In this document: positions 35,707 to 48,647 of the stretch, one piece after another | Layout of the letters: each line of letters opens with the position of its first letter | Position numbering within the stretch: the stretch's first letter is position 1 | From: Zelopaecilomyces penicillatus | Lineage: Eukaryota > Ascomycota > Sordariomycetes > Hypocreales > Pseudodiploosporaceae | Assembly (NCBI GenBank): GCA_005765155.1 | Contig: VCCP01000004.1 | Span: forward strand, 1,054,001 to 1,118,000 | Length of the DNA: 64,000 nt | Reading direction: 5' to 3' | Notes under the pieces: generated by a model | Databases searched by the model: none | What the model was told of the DNA's origin: nothing | Seen by the model: the letters and a program-made list of their open reading frames with translations, nothing else | Translations under genes and position numbers: made by a program

Positions 35707-38463
35707 ATGCCTCCCGTATCTTCGGCCAAGGCCACTAAGAAGAGCGCCTTTTCCTGCGAGCCTTGTCGAAGGCGCAAGGTTGGACCCTCCCGCTTCATTT
35801 TCACACTACAGCCTTGTTTCGGCCCCCATTTTCCGCATCTCTCCCCCGCCACACGACTGGTTGCGATGGCGAATATGTTGATGAGCTGACCCTTTCTCGC
35901 CCTAGGTCAAGTGTGGTGGTGAGCAGCCTATCTGCCAGCGCTGCGCTGCTCGCAACGATGATTGCGTTTACAAGCTGTACGACTCTTCCTGCACTGCGCA
36001 TTGCGTCCCTTCTCCGCGGGAGCTGTCGGTGATCGGGCTTGGATTGGCTGACCCGCAACTGCAGGAACCCGACCCTATCATACACACAGCGTCTAGAAGA
36101 GCGCATCAAGGACCTCGAAGACCAGCTCGCAAACATCACGAAATCTCCTCCTTCTGCTGCTCCCTCAACGAGATCAAGTCCCTCCGTTTTTAGCCATGCT
36201 GCTCATGATACCCCGGCACAGAGCAGGTCTCAGACTGTTGATGAGCAGAGCATAACCAGAAGCTTCCGCGGGCTCAAGATTGACGATAACGGCGCCATCA
36301 CATATCATGGAGCAACCAGCTTCTTTCATCTACCTAGCGATCGAGCAACCGCCGCTGCCGTTGCCTCCGACCTCCATACCCATATTCCCACCGGGGATGC
36401 CGATTGTCTACGCAGAGAGCGTTTAGTCTCCAATGCCTGGCAGCAGCGTGCCTTGGAAAATCTGTCTGAAATTCCCGTATGTGTTCTATCTTGTGGGGAG
36501 GCTTTGAGACCGAGGCCCTCTTCCTCTGCTCAGTCCAGCTCAATGTCCGCTTATAGGAACCGTTCCAATACCTCCTCAATGTCCATTGGTGCTGGATTCA
36601 ACCTCTTTTCAATTTCATCTACCGCCCGGCGTTCACTCGTACGTAGCTTTTCCCCCATGCTCTTTGTCACATTCCAATCGAGTGTGAATATTTCCAACTC
36701 TCCCTGTTTTGCACTGTATCCCCATCGGAGTCTGTGATATTGACCATATTCAAGGTGACATGCAATCACTTGGTCCATACTACTCTCATACGCTTCTGAA
36801 TGCTATTTTATCCCATTCTATCCGCTGGGGCAAAAGTGATGCCAACACGAAGCGAATTCTTGACGAGTCGTACGACGGTGGCATCGTGTTTGGGCAACAT
36901 GCACGTAGCCTTTTATTTGATGAGCTGCGGAGAGGCATCTGCACAATTCCCACAATCCAGACCCTGCTGCTCCTAAGCGCACAGGAATGCAGCTTCGGCA
37001 ATACCACGCAAGCGTGGTCATACAGCGGGCTAGCCTTTCGTCTGATCGACCACCTGGGCATCTGCGTGGATGGCCAGCGCTACCCTGGCTCTGTTCGTTT
37101 GAGTGATGAAGATGTTGAAATTCGGCACCGGGTCTTCTGGTCCTGCTACTTCTGGGATAAGATAATTAGTCTGTACCTCGGTCGATCCCCATCACTGCAG
37201 TACTCCAAAGTGTCTCCTCCGCAAATGATGTGTAAGGGCCCATACCAAAATCAAGAGAGTGCCTTGTTTCTGACCATGTTTGCAATTAGTCGATGACTCT
37301 GCCGAGAACGAGCTTTGGATCCCCTTCGGAGCCCCTCAAAGAGCAGATGGTACATGGAAGTATCCACCAGCAACCGCTCACTCAACATCATGCTTTCTAA
37401 GCATGTGTCGCCTTTCCCTCATCTTCAACGAAATTCTCATTCATATGTATGACCCACTCATGCAGAACACGGACATAGAGGTACAAGAATGCCTGGAGGC
37501 TCAAGAACCTGCGCTGCAACGTTGGTGGGACGAGCTTGCGCCGTACCTGAAAATTGATGCCATGGCGTTGCCTGCTCTGGCTCCACCGTCTCATATTGTG
37601 ACGACCAAGTAAGCCTATATTACAAGTCGCATGTATCGCTACTTAGCTGACCATGAATAGTTGCTTGTATCATACCTTCAGAATCTTGCTCTTTCGACCA
37701 ATGCTTACCCGACGCGGAAAACCTGAGGGTACCACATCTACCCAAAAGCATGGTTACCTTGTTGAATGTGTCACCTCAGCCACCTCCATCATCTCCATTT
37801 TCGATTTGTTTTGCAGAACGTTCAGCATGAATTATTGCGTTTTGTCTCTAGCCTATAGCGTTTATATCGCGGCTTCGGTTTTCCTACTTCAGGTCCAAGC
37901 TGCTCCAGACGATCAACAGGCAATGAGCAGACTGAGTTTCTGTATCCAGGGTCTGCAGCAAGTCAAGACGTTTAGTCCCGGTGAGACAAATTCCAACTTT
38001 TGTAGATTAGTCTCTTTGCTGACATATAGCAGTCATTGGCAGTGCCCTGAATCTCCTCATGAAGGAACTTTCGGCTCTCGGCATCACCTTGGCGACCCCT
38101 CCACCTCTTCCCCCACAATACATGTCGCAGCCGCCACCCCAGCCTCAGCCGCAACCACCACTGCAGCCACACACACAACCACATTCGACAACACACCCAC
38201 GTACCCAACCGCAACCGCAACCACCCTTGGCAGCCAGATCAAGCATCCCGCTGCCAAGCCCGGCATATCAGCCAACTACCGGAATGCCTCTTCCACAGTC
38301 TCAACAGGTCCGACAGCTCTTCCAGTCTCCGTTAGCTGAAGACTTTGGTGCAGAGTCCATGGCCATGAATCCAGGCGTGTATGAGGCCATGTCCGCCCTA
38401 GAACCTCTTAGCGTTCGTGTCGGCGCCATTCATGACTCCAATACTCAAGGGACACTGGGTTGA
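35707..38463 (+). CDS. Zn2Cys6 transcription factor with fungal_trans domain
   Basis: Eight exons, 35707-35778, 35906-35976, 36065-36476, 36557-36638, 36755-37231, 37290-37608, 37661-37980 and 38030-38463, keep phase and give 728 aa. The binuclear zinc cluster has C17-x2-C20-x6-C27-x6-C34-x2-C37-x6-C44, split by an intron after CRRRK, a very common position in this family. It is followed by a short coiled coil (RLEERIKDLEDQL) for dimerisation. The middle region (HWCWIQPLFNFIYRPAF, then FRLIDHLGICVDG and HRVFWSCYFWDK) is the fungal-specific transcription factor domain. The C-terminus has a Pro/Gln-rich tract, a likely activation domain. The target pathway is unknown. The first donor (GTTGGA) is weak, and the last acceptor is a NAGNAG tandem. 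The lactonase-like and transporter genes nearby are possible targets. Confidence 0.88.
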
Positions 38464-39633
38464 GAAGAGTGAATCTATATTGCATCAAGTCCATCAACCA
38501 GGGTCCGTTGTTCCAGATGAACACTCCAGTGTTGTGCATCTACAGTACCCATTTAGGTAAAAACTCACACCATCCTTGCTCTGGTTCTCCAATCAAAGTG
38601 ACATCGGTCTCCCATCTCATCATCATATAACGTGCCAAGCGAAGCACGTATACATTTGATTCTTGATAGGCTTCAACAGCGCCTCTTGCGAAGGCTATAA
38701 CATGGGTTGCTTCGACCCTGTGAACAGTATTCTGATACTTGGACTGATACGCACTTCCCGGAAAGTTTGTGTTTCATCATTTTTGCTAAGACACTCGGTC
38801 TCAGGCACTATTTGTACTCGATAGGTGTACCTACCGATGGAAATGCATTGTGCCATGCAAAGCCTAGGTCAGCGGGGGTCTTGGGACAAAAAAATCTTCC
38901 ATGCACGGGCTCTGTAGTTACGCTCTATAGCAGCGTCAGAGATGCTCACGGCGGGGGGGCAATCCTCCATATTTATACCATTTCGCTTCAACATAGGGAC
39001 GCGTGGCATGCATTAGCCAACGTTCTGTGCGACCCTTTCGGTAAACATCCGAATATCAAACGGCCGGGAGGGCTACAAGGATATCCGCCGCGGCGTTGGT
39101 TGCGTCTCAGGTCTCAGTGGTGGTCCGGAAATATGGTGTGGATCAAAAGGTGGGGTGGCTACACACACTTCATGTACCGCTCGGGGGTTTGGTTATCTAA
39201 TGATACGCAACTGTTTCGTTGAATTCACTGAATGAAATCAAGAATTAGGGATTTGGATATGGTTGTATATATCTAAGCTCTAGTTGGGGTGACGCCTCAA
39301 ACTTTGACGTCTTTGGTATGTCTAGGAATTTTCTACGAGAAATTCTTCTCACTGCATCATAATAGCGAGCATCTTGATTTTTTATACAAGTAGGGGCTTC
39401 TCGACGAAGCCTTTTTTTTTTGGTTGACCGGGGGTTATGTGACAAACATTGCGTATTCGGTGTTTTCGGTGACAGAAAATACCAGATATTCGCCGATTCA
39501 CACGCAATTAGTCGGGCATGTGCTGGTGGTAAGGTCGTATAAACAGCTGTCTAGGGTTAATATGAACGAAGTGAAGTGATCCAAGGTGCTCCGTAGTATA
39601 ACTCCAATCAGTTGGGCGAATCAGTGACAAGCA
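38464..39633. other. intergenic region between convergent genes, no gene supported
   Basis: Separates the regulator (+) and the amidohydrolase (-), so both 3' UTRs lie here. A 171-codon frame at 38707-39222 starts without an ATG and has no family features. Confidence 0.55.
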
Positions 39634-40689
39634 TTAGTGTCTCGCTGCATCCCACAAATCCCGCGCATTGTCTCTGAATAGTCTCTCGAGGAGCGCATCA
39701 TCATGTGAGCACCAATCCAGGATTGTCCCGATCCACGGTCTGATGTCTAGTTCTTCGAAACGCGTGTGTGGCCAGTCAGTTCCAAAGACGACACGAGTGG
39801 CTCCGCGCAGCCTGATAATTTCCCGCGCAACAGGCTCAAGATCAAGGTGGTTGTCCAGGCGGCTCATCCTATATGGAGCTGAGAGCTTGAGGAAGATATG
39901 ATTGTCTAGCAAAAGCCGAGCGAGGGACTTGAAGCCAGGTATCTGATAGGGATCGGAAACATTTGAGCGGGGCAGGCTCGGATGGCCCAAGTGATCGATG
40001 CAGACGCGCACATTAAGGGATGGGATGATGGACTCAAGTGGTTCCATCAGGGACATTGGGACATAAAGCTGGACAACCCAGTCCATCGGACTCACCACCG
40101 TGGCGAATTTGCGCAGGCGGGTCTCAAGTTGCTTTAGATCCACAGACCGCGCTGTAGACTGGATATTGAATCTCACTCCTCGGACACCTAGCCTGTGCCA
40201 TTCTTCAAGCTGGGTCTGTGAGATTGTAAAGGGATCGAACGAGACGACGCCTCTGCCTCGAAGCGGACCAATCTTGCGTAGAGCGTCCAGGAGGCATGAG
40301 TTGTCGTGGCCGTATATGGACGGCTGGACGAGAACAACGTTTTCAATCCCAATTGATGATTCAAAAGTCAAGGCATCCTCAAGCGGGAACGAGCTTGGGC
40401 GATAAACCGCGTCTGGTGAAAGCACATAGTTATGATCGATGACATGCATATGCGAGTCCCAAGCTCCAGCGGGGATTCGTTGGGCAATTTGCTGTGCAAA
40501 AGATCTCGGTGCGCCATGGGACTTGCCGGACAGAGAGCACGCCACGACCTCTGCATGTTTGCCTGAGGACTCGGAGTGAAATGTTTGTGTATGGTTCCTC
40601 AGAGCAGCATTTCGTCCCAGACTCTGTCCAAGGCCTAGGAGTTTCTGGTGGAGCTTCGGGACGCGGCCACTTATAACGGCCACCCCCAT
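39634..40689 (-). CDS. amidohydrolase family protein (2-pyrone-4,6-dicarboxylate lactonase-like)
   Basis: A single exon of 351 aa from the ATG at 40689; the open frame runs further upstream but without ATG. It is an amidohydrolase_2 TIM barrel: HxH metal motif in DSHMHV (H80, H82), VLVQPSIYGHDN after beta-strand 2, GVRFN, IDHLGHP and the catalytic aspartate in GTDWPH (about D305). The VLVQ...GHDN and GVRFN elements resemble LigI-type 2-pyrone-4,6-dicarboxylate lactonase; sugar lactonases share the fold, so the substrate may be a sugar-derived lactone. The first 75 residues are basic, low in acidic residues and outside the barrel, which could be a mitochondrial presequence. It sits between a Zn2Cys6 regulator and two MFS transporters, which suits a catabolic role (inference). 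Confidence 0.85.
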   Translation of the reverse strand: MGVAVISGRVPKLHQKLLGLGQSLGRNAALRNHTQTFHSESSGKHAEVVACSLSGKSHGAPRSFAQQIAQRIPAGAWDSHMHVIDHNYVLSPDAVYRPSSFPLEDALTFESSIGIENVVLVQPSIYGHDNSCLLDALRKIGPLRGRGVVSFDPFTISQTQLEEWHRLGVRGVRFNIQSTARSVDLKQLETRLRKFATVVSPMDWVVQLYVPMSLMEPLESIIPSLNVRVCIDHLGHPSLPRSNVSDPYQIPGFKSLARLLLDNHIFLKLSAPYRMSRLDNHLDLEPVAREIIRLRGATRVVFGTDWPHTRFEELDIRPWIGTILDWCSHDDALLERLFRDNARDLWDAARH

Positions 40690-42817
40690 ATTTCTAAGAC
40701 TCAGAGCCGAGGGCCAAGGGACGGCACGGCACGGCAAAAACGGCGGTTAGAATAGTGTTGTGTTAACAATCTTTTACTGGTGTCCTTGCAGAATCCCAGG
40801 GGTTCGGACAGGCTGCGGTGACACGGCTCTCGCGCGGTGAATCTCATGGCAGACATGCGGAACGGCACGCAAATAATGATGATGATGGTGGAGAGCAGTA
40901 AGGGTGAGTGAGGAAGCGAAGCTGCTGTTGAGAAGGCAGGGATTGTAGTTATCAGTAAAATGTTATGGCTGGACAGAGAGGGTGGACTGAACAGCCAGAA
41001 GGGGAGATCAACCAACAGCATATGTTTTGAGACAATAGTCAACGGAGCCTAGCGAGCAATCGCTACCCACGAGTTGCAGGAGCAGGGCGATGCATTAATG
41101 TAGGAATGCTGGGCAATGACAAACATAAAAGTGAGACATGGAGGAAGCGCGGGGGCGTCTCCCACTGATCAGGCGCACGGGTTGTACATTGGCTCTTCTA
41201 GTTAATGTTGGACTGTTAAGATTGGAGACGAGGGCAGGGAGGCCATTCCGGATCGAGTCGCGAGCTACAATTTAGCGCCAACGGCTCGTGTTGAGATTGG
41301 GGAGGTTTGCATCAAAGCCACAAACAAATGCATTGTAAGTCCCAACGGCATCCAGCAACCAAGAACAGTAGCTGGACGCCAGGCACCTACCAAGGAGGTG
41401 TAGTTCTGCCTGCCAACCCGTTGTGTTTGTTCAGTGACAAGAGGCCGCCCGAAATCACAGCCGCGGGCGATTGGAGCGACTTGAACGAGTAATTCGTGCG
41501 TGGAAGGACAAAGGAAAGCGCTGGCGATCGCTTTGTATGGAGCAGGAGACAGAGTCTGGCCAGCGGTTCGGTCGGAACTTGCCCGAGAAGCGTCCACAAA
41601 GGAAGCCAGCATTGCGCATCGGCCGCCTTTACTGCTGGCAAGGGTTGCTGTAATGCTGCATGTTGTTGGTCGCAGTTTGCAAGTGTGCAGGTTGCAGGTG
41701 CAAGGAAAGGAAAACTTTGCTGTTCTAATGAACAGGGCACCAAGTATATGTAGGGAAGCCCACAAAATAGAATTGTGTACACAGTGAAGGGTTTGGCACA
41801 GAAACAGTGGTGTTGGTAATTATCTTGCAAGGCCAAACGTCGCAATTTCCTTGTCGGCTCTCGCCAATTGCCAAGAAGGGAGGAGCGAGTGTGCTGCAAG
41901 CCTCTTCAAGCCTTAGTCAAGCCTCTTCAAGATTGCCCCCAAAGTTGCCCTGTAAGCCATGGCTCGGCAGTTCGTTAGAGGATCCTACCGGCCGGCTAAG
42001 CTCGGGCAGAATGACGGTACATGTTCTATAGGGGCAATGCAGCATTTGCTCAGGTACATGTTGCCGGATGCAGTGAGATTTTGCTAGACTATGGTCTCCA
42101 CATGGCAGGCTAGCCGCTTCTAGAAGCACCCTTGTCCGTTCCTCTCTCCAAGGTACCACCTCCAAGTCCCCCCTCGGTCAGGTTCCTTGAGCCTTTTCAT
42201 CTTGCAATGTCTTGCCTTTAAGCATTTACCCACACCAAGGCAGGATCCCCAGCCAACTCGCCCAACGGAGCCCCAACGGAGCCCTCCGGTGACACTGACA
42301 CCACTCGCCGGGCGGCCTGCGGAGACGTTCGTTGCGTCTCGGGGTCTTCTGCGTGTTGGTCTTCGGCGACACGGGCACCGGGCTTCTGTCCAGTTGCATT
42401 CCGGGCCGTCCTGTGCACCGTCCCTGTCCATCACAGTCCACGAGGAGCAGCAGCTCCCGTACCTCGCAGCGCGGCGGTTCGCCCTTCTGGCACGCGTCAT
42501 CGTGCTGCTGGCGGGTTACTACTTGCGTGCCGTCTGGGGGAGCACGGCGTCTGGCCTGCATATCATCAGCCTGGTCCAGTACGAGTGAAAAGGCCTGGAG
42601 AAGGGCTGTATAAAAGAAGAATCGGGGAGGACGACGAGGCTTCAATATAACTCAGCATTGACAAAACAGTTAAAGGGCAAGGTGGCAACAATCCCTGGGC
42701 AACGACAACAACGACTGACTCTTTCCACCTCACAAAATCGTCTCTGTTATATATCATATTTGTCAGTGACAAGTTGGGTCTTGAAGAGCACTGGAAGGCT
42801 CGCCAGGCTCATACAAC
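40690..42817. other. 2.1-kb divergent intergenic region, no gene supported
   Basis: Lies between the amidohydrolase (-) and MFS transporter (+) starts, so it should hold both promoters. Overlapping open frames on both strands at 41,265-41,900 and 42,187-42,645 contradict each other and show no domains. Confidence 0.5.
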
Positions 42818-44576
42818 ATGGCAGCCAAAGTGAACTTATACTACATTTTCACTGTTATCCTAATCGCCAGTGGGGGCATCCCCAAAGGTAAGACAAGCCT
42901 CCAGAACTTGCCAATGGTTATGGTTTTATGCTTTATGCTTTGCGCCTCCCTTGCAGCCGTTTCGATGAACTATTTGGCATCTCTAACGGTACTGTTTTCT
43001 TAGGCTACGATGAAGGTGGTTTTGCCGGAGCCGCTGGCCTCAAGTCATTTAAAAGAGACTTCGGCCTCCTCCATGGCCAATGGACTGGTTCAGAGCATGA
43101 CCTTGTATCGACCAAGGCCAACATCACATCCTTTGGAGTACTTGGAGCTGCAATGGGTAGCATCATAGCCTTGACCATCACAGACCGCATAGGTCGTTTG
43201 AGGACATGGCAGGCTTTTGTGGTGCTGTGGATGTCTGGCTCCCTCATGGTAACCTTTTCTTCTGGCATATTGGGTCTGCTCCTCTTCGCCCGCATCTGGT
43301 CTGGCTTAGGTGCCGGCGGGCTCACGGTGGTAGCGCCTCTTTTTCTTTCAGAGGTTGCGCCGGCTAGGTCTCGAGGCAGGATTGTTTCCACATATATGGT
43401 TGTCTTACTTTCATTTCTCATGTTTGGTATGTTCTTCTATCTCGGCTTATCTACACCCGTAATTCTTGCTGACATTGGAATTCCTCAGGATTTTTTATCA
43501 ATTTCGGCGCCAAAAAGACTTTGCCGTCGAACCGAGATCAATATCGTGTTGTCCTGGGCGTGCCCCTGATCCCAGTCGGCCTATCACTCATACTGTCTTT
43601 TTTCATTCACGAGTCGCCTCGCTGGCTTGCCTCCAAAGGTAGAGCCGAGGAGGCATTGGTTGCCCTAGCGAGGCTTCGTAACATGGCCTCTGATGACAAC
43701 TTGCTTCAGAAGGAGTACGCTGAGATCATGAGTGAGGTCCAGGACAAGAGACATGCCCTATCAGACACGCCGGTTTGGGCTCTCATTAAGGAGGTGGCTA
43801 CTGTGCCCTCCTACAGAAAAAGGTTCCTACTTGGTGCGGCTATGCAAACATTTGCACAATGGAGCGGCGGGAACGGTATTACTTATTATATACCTCAGAT
43901 CTTTCGATATGCTGGTGTTACCAGCGAAAATGGGTCGCTGATCTACTCAGGAGCTTATGGAGCGGTCAAACTCGTCTTCACCATGATCTTTACGTGGGGT
44001 CTAGTTGATGTGTTTGGAAGGAGACGATGCTTCATTATTGGCTTGTTCCTTCAATGCATCACACATATCTATATGGCGGTCTACATGGGAGTTTGGATAG
44101 ATTCCATGAACAAGCCTGCTTCAGATGCAGCTATTGCATCGGTATTTGTATACGCCGTGGGGTGGTCCATCGGTCTGTGTACGGTACAATACCTGTATGG
44201 TACTGAGATCCTGCCTACCCGCATCCGGGGCGTATGCTATGCCACAAATATGATGATCCACTGGTTTTTCCAGTTTGGAGTTGTGCGCGTCGCGCCACCC
44301 ATGTTTGCTACCCTCCACATATGGGGCGCATATGTCTTTTGGGCCGGCATTTGCGCTGTTGGACTGGTAGTGCTGGGCCTTTGGGCCCCAGAAACCAAGG
44401 GAGTGCCAATGGAGAGGATGGCGGAGCTCTTTTCGGGCCCTTGGTACATGGGATGGAAAGCAAAGCTAGATCCGATGATGGATTCAGAGACGCTTGATAG
44501 GCAGCTATCAGGCGATACAAACGAGCCGATGGAGATTGAATCAGTGGGATTCAAGAGAAAGTCGGCCGATGTATAG
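42818..44576 (+). CDS. MFS sugar-type transporter
   Basis: Three exons, 42818-42887, 43004-43426 and 43489-44576, give 526 aa with about 12 membrane segments. Family marks: GYDEGGFAG after TM1, TDRIGRLRTW between TM2 and TM3, ARSRGR after TM4, HESPRWLASKGR before the central loop, DVFGRRR in the second half, and WAPETKG after TM12. This is the sugar porter family of proton symporters. The start was chosen because the first exon encodes a hydrophobic TM1 and splices in phase at GIPK/GYDE. The PESPR motif reads HESPR. Substrate is unknown. It is convergent with the MFS gene at 45768-47483. Confidence 0.9.
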
Positions 44577-45767
44577 AGGGAAACTGCAAACGAAGCAAAT
44601 TCTTTTGATGAGTTATGATGGGAGCGAACGGAGTCTGGAATCTGGATAAAGCCCGATGGGTTGATGGTTTGCGTTGTTTACAATTGGCCATGTTTTTCGA
44701 TATCCCTCGTTTTTTTGCGTGTCATATTTCTTTTTTTCTCTTCAAGAAAATTCCATCTCTATATGTGCACTATGCACGCAGTTAGGGCAAGCACCTAAAC
44801 TAAGTTGACATGCGACAGCCCGGCCTGTGAAAGTTTGCCGTTTCATTTTAACTCAATTCAAGGTTCGATCTTATCAGAGCGTTGTATTCGAGTCTCAAAT
44901 GCCACGTTTTCCTCTTCCTCACTGTGTAGCAGGTTAGTAGGTCTATGTCAAATGTGCAAGGTTGCAATGGGAACACAACGTCGCAGTGCCACCTGCATCT
45001 TGCATATCACGGTGGATCTCTCTGGATAGAGAAACAAAAGCCTAAATTAGCCATAACAACCTACCTAGGTGTAAAGGTCACACACAGTACGTTTGTTCGG
45101 TGTTCACACACACCAGGTAAGAATTGTCACACAAATACCCTTGTATGTATGTATGACCGGGCCGCTACGGGCCGAATGATGCATATATTGAAAAAAGGTA
45201 TTTTATGCAAAATAACAAATAAGGGTAAGGCGGGGATGTGTGTTGAAGCAGGGTAATATACGACCTGCCAATAGATGTTCCAGGTTTTGGCTCCCTCGAA
45301 TCCAATATGCAAGACTTTGTCGATGGCTGGCTGTCGGCGTCGTTGGTGTGGCATTCTTGGCAGGGTTAATGAGCTAGCGGGTTGGTCAAATAGAACATGC
45401 CACCAATGCAGTGGTGGTTGGTGTACTAATATGCGTACATGAACCAACCAACACATTCACGGCCCTCGCTTCATAACCCTTGTTTGCAAACAAGTCATAT
45501 TGACAGTCCTCATTCCCAGATTTGAATGCCTCGTTTAATATCTTATCACCAAGACATCCACAACTCTGCCGAATGTACTATCCCAACATCATCACGATCG
45601 TGGCTCCAATATAAAAGCGTCTCTAAGTGGAGGGTTGAATTTGTATTTGTACTAATGTGAAACGTTCGCTGATAAAATAAAATAAAAAGAAAAGTAACAT
45701 AAAACTGGCTTGTTACATTTAAACAAACAATGACATCATTAAAAATAGACATTGATAGCAGATCCTG
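44577..45767. other. intergenic region between convergent transporters
   Basis: 3' flanks of two MFS genes. Open frames at 44,805-45,456 are short, overlap on both strands and show no family features. Confidence 0.6.
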
Positions 45768-47483
45768 TTAAAATGAGCCCAGCTTATAAGATCCCATCTT
45801 TCTGGGTGAAATCTTCATCTGGAACATGCGGTCGATTTCATCAAAGGTACGGCCCTTGAGCTCTGGAACGTAGAAGAAGCTCCAGGCACTTGCAATGAGG
45901 GCAAGACCACCAAAGATGAACCCGACCTTGCCCTTCAGGTTGCCTTCGTCGGGGTTCACCATGTACGGAATGACAAAATTAAAGATGATGCCCATGACAG
46001 CTTGTGTGGCTGTTGCCAGCGCCATAGTCGGTGCTCGCAACGTTGTGCTGCTTGCCTCACCAAGAATCGCAAAGGCCATGGCTCCCAAGGAAGCGAAATA
46101 CACAAAAGAGTAGACGACAGTCAAGCCCGCCTGAACCCATTTGGCGGCCCCGGTTGGGATCACATCCATGATACCGATGAGCATCAGGATGGTGGTGAGA
46201 GTGCCCATTCCAAATAAGAATATTTTTCGGCGCCCAAATGAATTGATGATGAGCCAACTGCAAATATTTCCAATGAGACCGCAAGCAGTGACACCGACGC
46301 CAAGATCAAAGCTGCGCCCGGTCGGGAGTCCGGCCAGCTGGAAGAAGTAGGTCGAGAATCCGAGAACGAAAATGATGCCAGTGAAATGTTGACAGACAAA
46401 GACACCCATGCTTATCAGTGTGCGAACTCGGTTAGTTCCCTTGAAGCATTGGATGTAGGATCCCTGCTCGGAGTTTGCGGCCTCTTCCTCTGCAATAGTG
46501 GCCTCAAGTGCCATCAGCTTGGCCTCTGCATCAACGCTAGGTCCATATAGTCGAATGATTGAATTTTTGGCCTCCTCTCGTTTCCCTTTGCGGGCAAGAT
46601 ACCACGGAGTCTCCGGAGCAAAGGGCAACAGTACCGCAAGAAAAGCGCAAAAAAAGAGCTGGATGGCGAATGGTGCCCGATAAGCCCATCGGTCGCCGCG
46701 CTGACCAAAGCCCTTGATCACAGCATTGGATAACAACTGTCCAGAGCCAATACCAAACTGGATACCCGCTGTTGAGATACCACGGAAGACAACGGGGGTA
46801 ATTTCGGAGGCGGCGAGAGGCGCAAGTGTCAAGTAAAAGCCCAGACCGACACCGAGGATGAGCTTCGACACCAAGAAAGCCCCCTTCACGCTCGAGAAAA
46901 CTTCACCAAAGATTCCACCAGTGACAATGACCAATCCAATGAGCAGAGCCATCTTTCGCCCGACGCGGTCGGCAATCCAAGAACACAAAAAGCCTCCAAA
47001 GAACTGACCGACGCTGCTCACAGTGTTGAATGCCGACTGCCAGTCAGCAGGCAGTACAGCTTCTCCTTTGTACATGTAGCCAAAATCGCGTCGGAAGGAA
47101 CTGACGGAAAGCATGCCGCCGTTGACTTGTGCATCGAAACCCCTAGACGATGAGAACATGATTGTCAGTTCCAAGTACATTTTGGTGCCGAATCGAAAAA
47201 CCAAATAGCAATTGACTTACCAGCCAACGCCTGCCATTGCCCAGAAGAACGTCTACAATCAAGCTTCAGTTAGTTATGCCCTCGATTGACAATGGAGGCT
47301 TTTGTCTTAACTAACCCAGAAGACGATGGCTGGATGGCGGGTAAAGACATCTTTCACTGTCAGCTCATGCTCAAGCTGGTGGTCGACGTGGATTGTTTCG
47401 TTCTTAGGATGAACATCCTCAACGCCAGAGACCTGGGCCTCCAGGTTGGTGCCCTCCTTCTCGCCTTCAGTACTGTTCCCCAT
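45768..47483 (-). CDS. MFS alpha-glucoside/maltose permease-like transporter
   Basis: Three exons, 47316-47483, 47221-47252 and 45768-47142, give 524 aa. The cytosolic N-terminus (about 45 residues) is acidic and His-rich. TM1 ends in GFDAQVNGGML, TM2-TM3 has DRVGRKMALL, and the pre-loop motif is PETPWYLARKGK, the PE[ST]PW[YW]L form typical of fungal alpha-glucoside permeases (Mal/Agt type) rather than hexose carriers. The second half has NSFGRRKIFL, and the last helix is followed by VPELKGRTFDEID. It probably imports an oligosaccharide or glucoside with protons at the plasma membrane. The 32-bp second exon encodes FFWAMAGVG and is required to join TM1. The stop-proximal tail is basic. Three CreA-like motifs lie 310-400 bp upstream. 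Confidence 0.9.
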
Positions 47484-48647
47484 CGAAGTTATATGGCTTC
47501 AATGCCGGAAGGGCGTCAAAGCTGCGGAATGAAGTTCTAATTGTTGGAGGATGAAATCCCTCCCAACCCTGGTGTCTGAGAAACTGCAAGTTCAACCTGA
47601 TGGCGTCTATCTTGTGGATCTAGAGTAGGATAAAAGAGGCGGGCGACTGCTAATTGGCATGCCAAAAGGTACGAAAACCTGTCAACGCATCATGGTATAT
47701 ATAGGTTGAAGCAATTGAGCATGCAAGATGATATATGTAGTTTGCAAGACCCTAGCCAGCCGAGCCTTCGGACCGATTTATAGTCACCCTCCCCGGATTA
47801 ATGAGACGAGACGCCACGACGCGCCGAGAATTAGACTCAGAAACATGTGGGGGAAGTGTGGAGGCCGACACTCCCCGGCTAAACTCGATGCGATGCGAAA
47901 CGACAGGCTTTTTCCTCGATGGTATGGATTGGGACTGGCCAGCAGGAATGGCGTGTGTTGGTTTGTCCTGCGTTTGTCATGGACACAAAGCGACATGGTG
48001 TTTTGCTGGTGTTGGTGACAACGCTAGCACATATTACGGTTGTTCCCACAAGCTCCTTCCCCGCAAAGTCACACCCTCTTTTACAGCGCGCTTACAGTAC
48101 TACAGCGGGCTTATGCAAGGTGTCCAGCCACCTGCAGCGCCACGCGAACCGAGGCCGGCAGCGCGGCTTAATCGATACATTCGTCCGCATTTGTCCGCAT
48201 TCGCACTGGGTGCTTCCTGCTGGCTGGCAGCTTGGCTCTGGGCATGAAGACACGTCAAATCCGGGCCGTCCAGAGATGGCCGCCAACTTTGTACCCGCAC
48301 ATAACCCTCATTTTCCACTGTCTAACAGGGCTCCACGGGACCAAACGGCGCACGACTTGCTAGGCGTCGACGTCTCTCAGGCTAGAATATTCCGTGCAAG
48401 AGTCAAGCCTCTTTCTAGTTCCAGGCTAGCTTCGCACTGTCGAGTCACAGCGAGTCAGCGTGTTGTGGTGCTGCAGGCCCCGTCTATTTCAATACCGAGA
48501 CTCCCCGACAAACTCCCCCCCATATCAGCGTGAGCCCACCGTCTGCAATCCATACCTTCGTCTCAACCCAGCAAGCCGGATTGCTGCACGACGCAGGCCA
48601 GACGGCTCTGAGACGGCGCTGGCTCTGGCTCTGCGAGAGCCGCTGAC
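47484..48647. other. divergent promoter region between MFS transporter and Zn2Cys6 regulator
   Basis: Shared upstream region for the transporter (-) and the regulator (+). Open frames such as 47919-48533 overlap others in different frames and have no domain. A divergent transporter/regulator pair is a common arrangement in fungal catabolic loci. Confidence 0.55.
47791..47878. promoter_or_regulatory. cluster of three CreA-like SYGGRG motifs
   Basis: CCCCGG at 47791-47796 and 47873-47878 (CCGGGG on the minus strand) and GTGGGG at 47847-47852 fit the carbon-catabolite repressor consensus SYGGRG. The motif is short and frequent, so this is weak support for glucose repression of the transporter. 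Confidence 0.3.

Noticed and set aside
38707..39222. 171-codon open frame
   Set aside because: No ATG at the start, no recognisable domain, and it lies between two convergent genes where 3' UTRs are expected.
41265..42645. Several open frames of 130-170 codons on both strands
   Set aside because: They overlap in conflicting frames, lack domains, and fall in a divergent promoter region; GC-rich DNA gives such frames by chance.
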